Shown piece by piece: positions 10,962 through 25,945 of a stretch of DNA of 64,000 nt. The translations under genes and the position numbers were made by a program. Where the stretch lies: NCBI GenBank assembly GCA_012295275.1, contig CM022673.1, forward strand, positions 10,449,288 through 10,513,287. Reading direction: 5' to 3'. The DNA comes from Chrysomallon squamiferum (Eukaryota > Mollusca > Gastropoda > Neomphalida > Peltospiridae). The notes beneath the pieces are model-generated. The model searched no databases and was not told where the DNA came from. It saw only the letters and a program-made list of their open reading frames with translations. Position 1 is the stretch's first letter, and every line of letters starts with the position of its first letter.

Positions 10962-13453
10962 CTGTCATAAAAAAATAAAATATTAAAATAAAAATATGTC
11001 TGTCTGTGTGTGGGTTTGTGTGTTTATGGCTTATTTCGTAACTTGAACAATTGTGAAGTATATTTCAAAGGGACAATATCTTTTTGAAAAATGACTGGTT
11101 AGCAAACAGTGTATTTTGATTACGAATTGCTTCTTGCTCTTTTATCTGATTAAAGACAAAAGCATTCTGACTTAATAAATTTATAAATTTAAAAAATATA
11201 TCCTACGACAAACAATGTTAATATATATATATTAAGAAAAATCTCAACAACTGAATATTAAATAAATTTAAGACCAATATTAAAAGTTAAAATTCAGATG
11301 AAATACAAATGAAATAATATTGTTTGTAGATATTATAAATGTATGCACTCATAAAGACAGACATTTGTTTTAAATTTATTTAGTTTAATGATAAAATTAA
11401 AGTTATCAATAAACTATCTTTCACTTACTGTTAATGAATTTATTTCCTTTGAAAAGGCACCAATCTCCTTTGCACCAACTTGACCTCTCTAAAGGGGAAA
11501 AAAAAAATGAAAATAAATAAATAAAAATTCTAATACAACAACAATGAAAAGTCTGAATAACACTAAAACTTTGTGTCAAATGATTATTATACCTGTTTTC
11601 TTTTTATTTATGTTTAAAATTTACCAGCATGTTTTATTAACCCTAGAAAGTGCTGAATTTCAATTTCCTTTTCGTTAATGTTTAAAGTTGATCAATTAAT
11701 ACCTGAAAATCATTTTTAACTTGGGAATAACATGCAGTGACATGGTCAGCCTGTTATGTAAAATAGCAAAACTGTGTGTTTGTAGAAAAACTGGACAACA
11801 GTGACATTGTGGTGTTTTGATTTACCTTTGGGTCATGTTTTCCATTAGCTGTTACACCATTGCCGTTAACATGACAGTCCTTACTGGAAGACAAAACATC
11901 AAGAGGACAGATGAAGCCATCTGCCTCTGTCTCAGATTTACTACGTTTGTGTCCGAAAATTCCAAATTTTCCTCTCTGAAAAAAAAATAAATAAATAAAA
12001 TAATGAAATGAAATAAAGGAATGAAATAAAGGAATGAAATGAAATGAAATGAAAATAAAAATGAATTTAAAAGTAATAATAACAGTAAGTTAATAAATAT
12101 TTAAATACAAGGACATAACACCATCCTGGATATTTTTAAAATGAATACTTTGTAAGGTGATACTGTCAATGAGATTATTTAATATATATTTCTATATTTT
12201 TTAAACTGAACCTTTATTTTGCTGTTTGGCAACAAGGGAACGTAGGTTGGGGAAGCCTCAAACTCTCTCTTTCTCTGTTGTGTTTCCTGACCAATGAGGC
12301 CGACAAAGTGTGTGCTGAGGTGTCGTCGTAGCAACGTCTTGTTGGATGGGATGGACAACAACTGTGCAAACAGTTCTGCATTGAACCTGTGTTCTAGCAC
12401 CTGAAAATGATTTTTTTTTTTTTAAATTCAGTTTAAATGTGGATTTATTTTTAAAAAGATGTAATTTAAACACTTTTTAAAAAAAATATTAAACTGATGA
12501 ACAGGTTGTTTCATATAAAGCCTATTATTTATGTATGTGCACCAAACTGCATCGATGTTTTATGTAGCATAATATAACAAATAATTTTAATATCAAAAAT
12601 TTCTACAATACAATGATTCAACAAACTAAGATCTTGTTATTATTAAACTATTTTCAAGAACAATAAAGTTACATTTCATACTATATTTTCTCACTCTTGT
12701 AATCCAAATAGAAAGAGATACTAATAAATATATTATCTCAAATACACACCAGACACAGCTTCACAAAAGAAAGTCTCACCCACACCCATTCATGCACATC
12801 GTCATCTACATCCCCTAACACTGACACACAGACACACCCACACAACACACAAACCCAAACACACATACACATATACCCACTCCTCCCAGAACACATCTAT
12901 CTACAGCCATCCAACCAACTCATACATGAACACACACACAACCACCCACACACACACACACACACACAGTATTTATCACATACCATCAGTGCCCCATGAA
13001 CTCCACTGCCTCTCAAGTTGGGTGCATACTCTGACAGATCAATAGTTCTCAACCATTCCATGACCCGATGGTTTGTCCACAACACAACACTGCCTGGAAT
13101 ATTCTGCAGAGACCCCTAGGGGAAATAATCAGTTAATAATTATCTACGGTTTTTGGTTGTAAAAATTAAAAATTTAAATAATTGGCTTATTAATATTTAA
13201 AGAATTACCTTAATTTAATATTATTTTAATCTGAATATATGAATAAATCAATAATTTTCTTGATAACATCTCAAACAACTTTTTTTTATTAAATTATTAA
13301 ACATATTTTAATATTTTAATGATTAGAATGCAAAGGTAAGTGTGTGAATACTTTTTTAATAATTTTTTTTAATTCTTTATCCAGAAATAGGAATGCATAT
13401 ATCACAGCATTATACTGATAAACTATTGAATTTAGTCATTGTCAGTAACTAAA

Positions 13454-13514
<61 letters not shown>

Positions 13515-13959
13515 ATAAACATAAAACAAAAATAATTAAGTAATAGTAATAATAATAATATTAATTTTGATTGTAATAGTAGTTATAGCAGTAACAACAA
13601 CAACAACATCTAAAGCAATAAAATCACTAACAAATTTTGCCAGTTTTAACAGTAACTTTCTATTATGACAATCAGTGTTGTGGGCTACAGACCCAGTGCC
13701 TGTTCTAACTATTGGACTGCTCGTTTAACCTGAGTGCACTCACCTCTTCTGGCGACGGTCTTCGTTTGAGGCACTGAGGGTTAAAGCCGTTAACTCTTAA
13801 TACTTGTATCCCTCGCTTCAAACTGATGTGATGTAGTTCATTTGTCACACGCAGAGAGAGCAGATCTTCCTGTTAAAGAAATGTTTTGAGGAAATATAAG
13901 CTGATACTTCTAAAAAAATAATTTTCTGGTTTCTTTTAGCTGTCTACTTCTTCTTTTTG

Positions 13960-13992
<33 letters not shown>

Positions 13993-16900
13993 GTATTAAT
14001 AGTAATAGCTGTAATATTAATATTAGCATGAGTACTAATAACAATAATATAAATAATGATGATGATGGTGGTAATAGCAGTAGTAATAGTAGAAGCAGTA
14101 GAAGAGTAGTGTTAGTAATAATAAAAATGAGGATGATAATGATGATGATGATAACAGTTATACAATAGCAATAATAACAAATAGAAACACAAAACTTTTG
14201 ATAAACAGTTAAAAAATGTCCAAAAATAACCCCACATTACTAATAAAGCATACTTAAATCCCTAAAAATGCAACCTTGAACAATGAATAATAAAGTAAAC
14301 CAAGGTCCAATTATTCGTTTATTATTATTTATTTGGTAAATCTGAATTTTTCCAAAATTCTCATTTTTTTAATTGTTATTTATTAAAAAAAACAAAAAAA
14401 AACATTGTTATCACTAGATGTTTAACTTTTGAAGCAATAACCAGTAAATATAAGATGAAGTAATAAACGTACCACTGTCATAAAATGAAGCATCCGTCCA
14501 TCCACTCTAGCATCATAGAATGCATCCTTGTACTGAGGAAGCCCAATATCATCAAGCCATCCTGTAAATAACAAGTTTTTAAATTAATCTTTATTTTCTG
14601 TACTTGTGATTTCGAGAAAACAAGAAATATAAATTTTATTATTAACAGTCAACTAATTTTTATTTTTCTTTTTATTTTCTGTACTTGTGATTTCCTGAAA
14701 ACAAGAAATAAATATTTTGTTATTAACAGTCAATTAATTTTTATTTTCTGTACTTGTGAACAAGAAATAAACATTAGCATATTAACTATCAATTCATAAC
14801 TATCTTTTGTACTGGCTAACATTTCAGATTAATCTGTTCATAACTATCTTTTGTACTGGCTATTTCAGAATCTGTTATCGTGTGTTACAAATATTGAAAT
14901 AAGAACAACTTGCTTTAAAAAATCAACAACAAAAAAACTATATATATATATATATATAAAATAATATTTACTGTGAAACACTTTCAGATTCTTATTTAGA
15001 ATATATTCATTCACAAAACTACATAATTATTATTACATTTGAATGGATATGTAAATTTTAATATTTGAATATGAAATTTTATATTTCTATCCAATACTCT
15101 TCAGTTTTTAAAAGTACCCAGACAGTGAAAATGTGTGATGTTATTTATGATATCAAACTATTTATTAAAAAGACTCACTGGTCACCCAGTTATGATCCAG
15201 CTCTGCAAACCTGTCTCCTGTTTCTAACCCTATCACTTGTAAAGCAAGCTGCAATTTTTTCCGATGAATAGCATTCTTCATACCTAACTCCTGAAACAGC
15301 GAAAGGGTTAAATGTGCATTTTGAAACATTTCATTACAGTAAGGCTGACATGGTTAAACAGGCAAAACAAAGGAAGACAATTTTTTAAATTACTGAATTA
15401 CTGCAAAGTGATTTATTCAAAAATTAAAAGCAAATATGTCTGTTTTTAAGATAAATTTTAACTGCAAAATTTCAAATAAAACAATATTTGCTTAATGACA
15501 TCTCAAGGTATTTTAATATCAACGATAAATTCTTGCCAGGTATATGTTTTAATAATTTATTATATGGATATCTCTTGAGAGAAAGAATTTTGCTGCTATT
15601 TAATGGGTTATTGTTAACAATTTAAACACAAATTATCTTTTGCATTACATGCATCAATAGCCTTAAAATTAGCTAAATGTTATCCTCAGGTTAACTTAAA
15701 AATGAAATTATACAGAATGAAAATATTGCTCTTTTTTTTACCTTTTCAAGATCCTGAGTTGATGCTCTAAGTAGCTGTTCCCCATTTCTCACCCAGCGCT
15801 TGCAGTCAACCAGGTACATGTTCAGACCAATGGCATTCATCCAGGCTGTCACTCTGTCGCCATCCCATCTAGCAAACGGTATGTCGAGATCACTGGAAAA
15901 CAAAGAAATGTAGTTCATATAATATGTAGAATGTGTCAAAAATAATGTTCTACCTTTAATTTGTTTAGTTTGTTTAATTTGGATTAAAATAACAATAATA
16001 ATTTAAAAAAAAAAAAATAATAATAATATAAAATATAATAAAAAAGATGAAATAAAATAAAATAAAAATAGAAGAAGAACAAAATAATAAGAAAATAAAA
16101 TAAATTATTTGTTCAAATTGTTGTAACTGAACATCCTATTCATATGAACAGAACAGAATGTTTTAAGTTATATTTCGTCTAAAATTAACAAAACACAAGG
16201 AACACAATTAACAAATTCCTTGTGCAGCTAACAGCTTATGTATTTTATCATCATATACTGCCTTTTACTCTTTATACTTCTGATCCTACCAAGACAATTT
16301 TCCAATTCATCTAGTATTGAAAATACTAACCCTTTCGAGATTATCATCAAATACTGGCACATTAGAACACAAGAAAACAGTTGTTAATATTTCTAAAAAT
16401 TATTAGATTTATTATTTTAAAATATTATTTCTGTATTTCTGATTTAAAAAAAGACTATTTCTGTAATACATGATATCAAAAAATTTGTTTCTACATTTAT
16501 GATTTTAAAAAAAGAGTATTTCTGTAATTATGATTTCAATAAATATACTTCTATATAATAAAACCCCAACCAAACCTGCACCAAGCTGGTTAATGTTTTT
16601 AAAAAGATTTTATCTGAACTCAACTCACCCTCCACCTTTGACATCTCGGGACCAGCCTAACCTAGCCGTAGCTGTAGCTCTCACCCCACCCCTCCTGAAC
16701 TCTTCCGGTCGGTCTCCGTCAAAATCCTGTGAACTGCTTCTTTTTAATCTGATGTAAGAAATAAAGTAAATATCTATGTATTAATGTAATTCAATAGGAT
16801 TTGTAAAGTACCTCGCTTTTTTAATTCAGATTAAAAGTATTAAGTAACTTGTGTGTGTGTGTATCACTCAGATACAGGTATGTTATATATGCTGAGCTTA

Positions 16901-17213
16901 TTTACCATATTTATTTAGAGATAAACTCGTACATGTTCAGTTCAGTTCAATGTTCAGTATGAAATTGGGACCAACTTCATGAACAAGCCCAAAATCATAT
17001 ATTCTGTTTATATTTACTTTTATTAGTTTTTCATTATAAAGCATATGAGGCATATTACAGAATGCAGATTCACCAATGGTATACAAATTTTCACCCTTTA
17101 CTAAGTAAACCCAAAAAAATAATCAGTTTAGATTTATTCCTATATTACTTTAAATGTACTATATGCTGTTATTCCTGATCAAATAAAATATATATGTATA
17201 TATTCAGTTATAC

Positions 17214-17251
<38 letters not shown>

Positions 17252-17488
17252 AAACCCACCAGCTTTTGTACTCACTTGCCAAAAAATCTCTTTATTCCTT
17301 TTTTCTTCTTTCCTTCATGACCAGCACTAGGTTGATGTCCCATGTGTAGCAGCCCATCCTCATCGTCTGTGACAACCTCGGTGTGAGCTGAAAATAGTAT
17401 TTATAATGAACAGATTTCTTCATAGTCCAGGAGCCATGTGCCAGCAATGTTAAAATGTGTTAGGAAAAAAACAAAACAAAACAAAACA

Positions 17489-17519
<31 letters not shown>

Positions 17520-20500
17520 GTAATATAATGTAAAGAGATGAAATGTGATTTATCTGAGGATTTACTGCAGAATGGTTTTAATTCTTACTGAGAGTATTTC
17601 AGATTTCACTTTATTCATTGTTGTAATTGTTTTAAATAATGTAAAGACTCATAATTTATTACATAATTAATAATTTGTTATGTGATGTATGTTTTTATAT
17701 GTGCATGCATTTATTTATGTATGTGCTTATGTGTATATGTTATATATATATATATATATATTTATAAATAAAAAACTATGGAAATATTCTTTTTTTTAAA
17801 TTGTAAATATAGAAACAAAGATATATGTATATATATATATGTACATACATATGGTTGGTTAAAATGATTTCATCTCCTAACTGTAAAAAATGTCATCTTA
17901 TACCATTCTGCATTAAATCCTCAAGTCAAAAGTTAAGACATACGCATCTGTATTTTTTTGGATGAGTTAATATTTTAAACATTATTTTTATTACATAGGA
18001 ATTTAAAGAATATTATAATTTTTTTGATCAATAATAATGGTATCTTAAATATATTTTTTCTGACAGTCAGTATATGTTTTCAGATTTTCAATACACTATA
18101 TCAAACTTACCTTATCCATTCTAATTTAGAAATACAACATTGTTTATAAATAAATAAAAACATTTTTTTGTTGTTGTTGTTGCATATTTAAAATTATATG
18201 CAAAGAAAATTAACGTATCATTTACAATTATTTATAACTTTTATAATTTTTTTCAATTTAATTACTATAATACAATTCAAAATTTAAAAATTTCAATCTA
18301 GAGTGCAAATGCTGATGATATATTGCTTTAGAAATGATATATTATGTCCTTTGTGATATATTTATATATATTGTGAAATAGTTATACATTTTGTGAAATA
18401 ATTAAATACATTGTGCACTTCTAAAAGATATTTAAATTTGTTGTGTTTATTATTTACCACACAATATAAAATTTTAGTTAGTTGAAAAGGAAATATGCAG
18501 GTTATTTAACAAATGGGGTGAATAAGAGAGAGAGAGAGAGAGAGAGACTCACATTTCTATCTCTACTTTATAAGCTCGTGGTGAAATAATTTAATAAAAA
18601 CATCTTAGCATAAAGAAAACATAGGTTAATAGGTTTATCCAAATTGTTATATTAGAAATAAAAATCTAAAGAGAAATGAATCGAAACACAATCCAAAATT
18701 TTACACTTTCTATGTTGAAATAGAATTGGTTTCAAGTGAAACAAAAAATTTGCATACACAGAAAATAGTTTAAAATATAAAAAAATGCAATAACATGATT
18801 TAAATAAATAAAAATGATGGATGAATCTGAACTGAACTTGTTAAATAATGAAAGTGATGACAACCATGAATAAATTTAAACCAAGCTGTAGTCGGTAACT
18901 TTTTCATAAATCATACATTTTTCTTATTTTTTAATTTTTTTTTTTTAAATTAACATTTTTCCAATGTTAAATCCAGTTTCAATTTTCCTCATGTCAAATC
19001 ACAACGCTTTGTAAAAATGAACTGTTTTAATCGCAGATGCAAGACTGCAGTTGATCAGAACTGTCTTTCCCCTGGGACAATCTGGACTGCAATGCATTAC
19101 ATAACCTGGACACAAACTAATCTAAATGGACACCAAAATGCACACACCTGGAATCACCTAGTAATATGTGTAATAATTTCTTCTCTAGAAATCTGCATAG
19201 TATAACTGGGAAAAATACTAAAATTTAATCCTACAAAGTTCTTCATACAAAAAATATTTAAATATTTAATGCATAGCATATAATTTGTAGTCTTCCATGA
19301 TGAAAAGTAATACTGATAATACATTCTTACTGAAATATCATTAAGAATTCTGCTAAATGCATACATTTGGAAATCTTTAGTGACATTTTTGAATCCATGG
19401 GAACAATCTGTTCCATAAGGTTTTATATTTGATGCTGCCACAAAAAAGTATCTAAGATAAGCACTTTTCATAGCTTTGAAATTTTAAATTCATTCAGAAA
19501 ATTCATAAAATGGATGTAACTTGACTCTTCAAGTCTTCTTGGTATTTTCAGTTCTCTCAGGACAATTTAAGAAAACTAAAATTTATGATATGATAGTAAA
19601 TTTGGTAGTCTTCATTACAAAATAATTTTATTGTAAAATTTTATGGTGGGTGGCATTCCAGAAATATCTGTCATGTAAAACATTTTGAGTTATGTATGAC
19701 ATTTGAATCTCTGGGATAATATTTATTTAAAACCTTTACAGCATACGGATGGGAGAAATATTTTACTTTTGTTATTCTTATACCCTGTCTTTTAAAAGAA
19801 ATACAGTCAAAAGAAAAGAAATTTTCATGCTTCTATGGCAGTTTGCAGCAGGTTATCCTAAGAATACTGTGTTAGATTTCCTTTCTGATTAATCCTTTAG
19901 TAAAAATAAAAAATAAATAACTTATAAATATATAAATAAAATAAGAAAAAATAATGAAAATATAAAACCTAATAGAAAGAAATAAAAATAAAATATATAA
20001 ATAAATAAAAAGAAAAGAAAAAAGATATTAAAATGAAAATTTAAATATAAATTAATGAAAAAAAACACATGAAAATGCAATTTACTGTCAATATGAACAG
20101 AAAATCTGAGATAACTGAAATTAATAAAATATTTAAAAATAAATTTAAATAATTTCTGTCTTATAATTATTTTTTATTTTTTTTTTTTCCCCAGCTAACA
20201 CAGTAAACTATATGGACATTAAAAAGAGCTTAGGAATAGCCAGTCTCCATGCAGTTTGTTCAAACTCAAATCTCATGTAAATCAAATTTAAAACATTTTA
20301 ACATGCCATGTTAAACAGCTTTCCAGTTATTCACTTTTGCATGCTTTAGTCTGATTGGACAGTTATAAAAGCATGCTTAAAAAGCAGAAATCTAATTTGT
20401 CAATTTTAAAATGACACTAAACTGTCCTTATTTTCATCAAGTACTCATTTTTCAGCATCAGTCTGTGATTTTAACCACTCAAAATGAAGAACATTCTCAA

Positions 20501-21835
20501 AAACTGAGTACAAACGTATGCAAATATCATCCTTTGTGTCTTTTTGCTAAATGATGATAGTGATATCCAACATCACTGGCTAAAAAAAATCATAGTTTTA
20601 GCCAGCTTAAATTTCAAGTATTGGAAATGTTTATTAATATAGACAATATGTAAAGAAAAAGGTTCAAATATGTTGGGTCCAGCTATCTTTTTAACAGAAC
20701 TGCTGTGTACAAACAGTAATTTTACCAGTTATTTTTTAATAATATCAGCCACCCACTCAAAATATTATACATTTGTATCCAGTCGATAATAATGAAGGAT
20801 ATCATATATACACTGTATATTTATGTACGTCTATATATATATATATATATATATGTTTATATGTGTGTGTGTTTGTGTATGTATGTATATGGACGGATGG
20901 ATGGATGTTTGTATCTATGTGGATGTATGTGTTATATCTATCAATGCGTGTGTTGTATCCCCTAACTCTCCTGTAGCCCCTTTCTCTCATTTTCAGTGCA
21001 GGCTAGATGTTACCATGCAGCTGTCTGTCGACGTAACAAGCAAGAAGGCGCATGCTGTCGGTGGGGAGGGGGACGTGGGCACGCAGCATGCGAAGATTCA
21101 AAGCTTGGCATCACCTAAATTAGGCGCGGAGCAGCTCCGTTTTCCCGACCGCACCCGCAGTAGTGTTTTACCCAAAGTGGGGAAGCCCCGACTGCGCTTG
21201 GCATCTTTTTCATCATCCCTACAACGTTCTTTGGGTAACGTACCGTAACCTTCCTCGAAAGTACCAGTGTCAGTCTTCTTCTTACTCGTCGATGGAGTCT
21301 ATAAGAATCAAAAAATTTTTTTTTTTTTTTTTTTGAAAATTGAGTAAAGAAAATTTGTTAATTTATTCATTTTATTTCATTTGTTTTATGGTTATTTAAT
21401 TTTTTTTTTTTTTTTTTTTTTTTTTTATCTTATTCGTTTCATTTCTTTCACTGATTTTTACTGTATATCTGTGCATGATTGTATGAATGAAGCTACACAA
21501 TAAATCGAAAGATATATAATATGGAACATGCTGAGACTGAAAACCACTTTAATAAAGTATAGAGATAAAAGCCAAATGTTAAGTATTATATGATTTAGGT
21601 GAATATTGGTGAATACAACAAAACTGTTTACTGATAAATCAGACATTTATTTTAAATAAATTTAATTTTATCTAAAAATGTGCACATGTTCTTGCACACA
21701 TACAAAAGTTAATTATTAACTTAAAAAAAGACATAATTTTATTGAAGTTTATAAAAATACCTCTACTGAAACAATCATGAACAATTTGATGAAGTTCACA
21801 TTATCTTTACATTAAAAAAATAATAACATAAAATA

Positions 21836-21874
<39 letters not shown>

Positions 21875-21881
21875 GAACGTT

Positions 21882-21949
<68 letters not shown>

Positions 21950-22339
21950 ATATATAAATATTTTTCAAATCTCACTTTCTGCTGTTGTGGTCCCATATTT
22001 TCACAACTGTTTGATCTTGTCATTCCAAGCACCTGTCTGTTTGATGATGTCATGGAGGCAGGAGGCGTGGCTAAATGATTGGCATCGTATCTCAGGTCAC
22101 CACCACCTGCATGAACTGAAAACAGTTCAGTCAACATGGAAATATTTAAAATTTGTTTCTATTTGGTTGGTCTATCCCAGTGGGAAAAACTAATCCCTTA
22201 ATATGAAAAAAAAATAATAATAATGAAATAATATTAAAAATAACAGTAACAAGAACAATATCTTTAAAAAAAAATAAAAATAAATAATGACTAGTAAAAT
22301 TAAAAATACAATAAATAAATAATAAATAAAAAATAAAAA

Positions 22340-22401
<62 letters not shown>

Positions 22402-25400
22402 TAACAATAACAATACCTGGAGTACTTGTTGCACTAGGAGAAGACAGGTAATGAGGACTTCGATGTTTGTCACTCTGAAATAATTAAAATTATTTATTTA
22501 CTTTGTAATATTCCATCATATTAAATAATATTATTTAATGAAGAGTTATTGTTTCAGTAATATCAATTTAATTGATGGTTTTTTTTTTTTTTTAAAAAAA
22601 AACACCAAAATAAATTTAAAAAATTAAATAATAGTAATAAAAAATTAAAATAAATAAATAAATAAAAAGTAAATAAAATAAAATAATTTAAAAAATAGTA
22701 TTTTTTTTTTTTTTTTAAATCATCAAATATTACATTTCACAGCATATAACAACAACTTCATGTAGCCAATTAAAGTGATACAAGATAATCCAAATAAAAC
22801 TGAACTTATTCAGACTGAACCAAATAAACTGAACTGTACTGCACTGCTTAATACACTGAATCAGTATATAGTACAAAATACCTTTCAAACTGAACCAAAT
22901 AACACTTTACCCCAGTGCACTAAATCAGTAGAAAGCACAAAATACCATTCCATTACATACATCAACAAGGTAGATTTTGTACCAAGTTTTTGTATCTCCA
23001 GCCAGCAAGGAACAATAAACACATGCTTTTTACTTAGGCTTTGAAATTAACACAACATGTGGATTGCCAAGAATCAATTTGGAATGAGCTTTAGCTCAGT
23101 AATAAAACATTTAGCTTAGAGATAATTAGTTCAAATCAGTTCATTTCTCGGTACTGCCACTGGGGAATTTCCCATGCTAACTATTAACTCATGTGTGTTT
23201 TTCTGCTTATGGGAAGGAAAATTAAAACAAAAATTGTTCAGTAATAAAACACTTAGCATAGAGATAATTAGTTACAGGATCAAATCTTGGTACTACCACT
23301 GGACAATTTCCCATTCTAACTAGAGGCTCATTTGTGGTTTTTGTTTATGGGATGAAGAATTAAAACAAAAAAATCCATGCTGTTAAGAGCTGCTCTAAGA
23401 ATAGTGAATGTCTTTAATAACATAATCATTGTTAAAAAAAAGTGTGTTTCACCAACATATTATCATTATCATTATTAAAAAAGTATGTTTCACACTATCA
23501 TATTATCGTTATCAAAAATCAATCAATACGTAGTAACAGGCTATTACTGAAGGTGGGGTTAAGGTGTGGTTGTCTCTAACTAACCTGTGAGGTAACTTCT
23601 CCAGTGGAGGGTGTAGTGGAAGAACTGGTAGAGCTGGTATCATCTTCTATGACCAACAGCTCATCAACGACTGAAAGTTTAACACGTATCATTACTCTGT
23701 ATAGTCAGTCAGAAATACTAATAAAACATCTTCATCAAAACTATGAATGGTAACTAAGTAATTTACAAAAGTGCTAAATGCTATTTTTTTTTAAATTTAT
23801 ACACTTGTATTGACTGTGTATATATGTGTGGGTGTCCATGAGTGAGAGAAAGCGAAAAAGACAACAACACAAACATAACAGTAAGGTGTACACACACACA
23901 GAGAGGGTGAAAGGGAGATGGGGAGATGGATACAATGGAGAGGGAAAGGAAGGGAGGGGAACAGATAAAGAAAGAGAAAGAAAAATAGAGGGAGTTACTT
24001 AGGTACAAAAGAAGTGAAGAATGGAGGCATTTAAAAACAAAGAAATAAACACCGTTACACTGCCACATTCAGAAATGAAATATTTAACAAAAAGATTTAA
24101 ATGAAATAAAGGAATTATTTTGTCTTTGTTTTTTTTTTAATACCTTTTCTACCTTGAGCTTGAACCAGCAGCTCTTCTACCCTTCTGTATCGTTTCAACA
24201 GTCTCTTCATATCATCAAGTTTTCTATCCTGAAATAAAAAATAAAAAAATATACAGAGTAAGTAAGTGTGTGATGACAGAAACACACAATGAATGCAAAG
24301 AAGTCTGAAATGGAGATCTTTTACAGCTATCGGGACAATTACTTAAATCTATATAATAATCAATAAAAAAAATTAAGAACAATTTGTACAACAAGTCACA
24401 TAAGTAATTCCAGCCAACATTTTAGAATGTCAAGAGATGAAAATAAAAGCTATTTTCATCTATTCAATATTTTTACCCAAATAACCATGTGTTAACTCTC
24501 TGTATTAAAGCAACTGATTTACTGACACTGCATGCACAGAATGGTTCAAGAATGTCTGTGTAGCAGAACTAGGATGTCTTTCGGTGATTTGTTGGAGAAT
24601 CTTACTGTTAAGATATTACACTTCACAGAGCACTTGCAGCTTAAGTATGTACACCATAGATACCTGGATGTTCTTGCTATCGAGGTATTTTCTGCTCAAG
24701 TATGAATAACTATATTTTAGAAAGCTATATTTTGCAAAGGTATTCAAAAGGTGGACTTTAGAAACGTGCTGTTATTAATAAATGCCTAAACAAAAGTCTT
24801 AACACTTTCAGCTATCATTACTAATGTATGTAAATGCACAAGCTTCTAAGTTCAGAATGTTTTAAATGCAGTTGTTTTATTTTGTTTTATTAATTAAGAC
24901 TGGATGGCAGAAAACAAATAAACACATAACTTAGAAGAATCCAGAATATGTTTTAGACTTCTTCTTAACATTTCCACAGGTATCTTTACGTTTTGAACTT
25001 AAGAAAACCGTAACTGCTAAATCATTCATAAAACAGGCTACAAAAACTTTCATAAAATGGACATTAAAAAATTATAAAACAATCCTGCAGCTAAAACATT
25101 TTAAAAAAATGGGATTTCAGAAAACCTTTGATGCCAAAGTATTTGAATAATGGAAGCTTAGCTGCCATAGTGTTTAAGCTAATGGTCTTCAGAAAGGCCT
25201 GAAGTAACAAAGCGAGACAGCTCAATAAAAAAATAATTAGCAAAGAAACATAAATAGCAAACAGCTCACATAAACACATCAGGTAATACAAGCAGAAAGT
25301 CTGGAACTTTTTCAAAGTGTTTTTCACAGACAGGTGTAATAAAACAATCAACTGAGTTCCAGGCTTTTCTTCAATTAAGAGTGAAAGAAAACGTGAATAA

Positions 25401-25775
25401 AAAAAAAAAGCAATAGCAATTTCAAGAATTTGGGTATTGTTTTGTAGATACTTTATTTATTTGTTATTTTTGTTATTATAATTAGTTTAAAATAAAAATA
25501 AAAATTGCTAGTACTTGTTTAAAGATGGAATGATTTATATATTAAGTTAATATTATTATTTTTATTATCATTAAAAACATTAACAAATGTTAGATGAATG
25601 AAAAAAGAAAAGAGGTTTAATAATACATACATATATATAAACACTTTACAGATATATACCTTTTCTTCATTGGCCATCATTAATGCATCCACTGCTCTTT
25701 TCAATTTTTCCACTTCAGTTTCTGTAAAAATAACATTAAATTATTAGTTGCTGCATTTTCATTTCCTTTCACATG

Positions 25776-25843
<68 letters not shown>

Positions 25844-25909
25844 TACAGAAAGAAAAGGAAAAGTAGAAAAAATATGTATTCTTGAAAATATAAAAGAAAC
25901 CAAAAAAAC

Positions 25910-25945
<36 letters not shown>

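Noticed and set aside
20823-21248. 141-codon open frame on the plus strand
   Set aside because: It is antisense to liprin-beta exon 10 and runs through a TA/GT microsatellite. The minus strand explains the coding signal.
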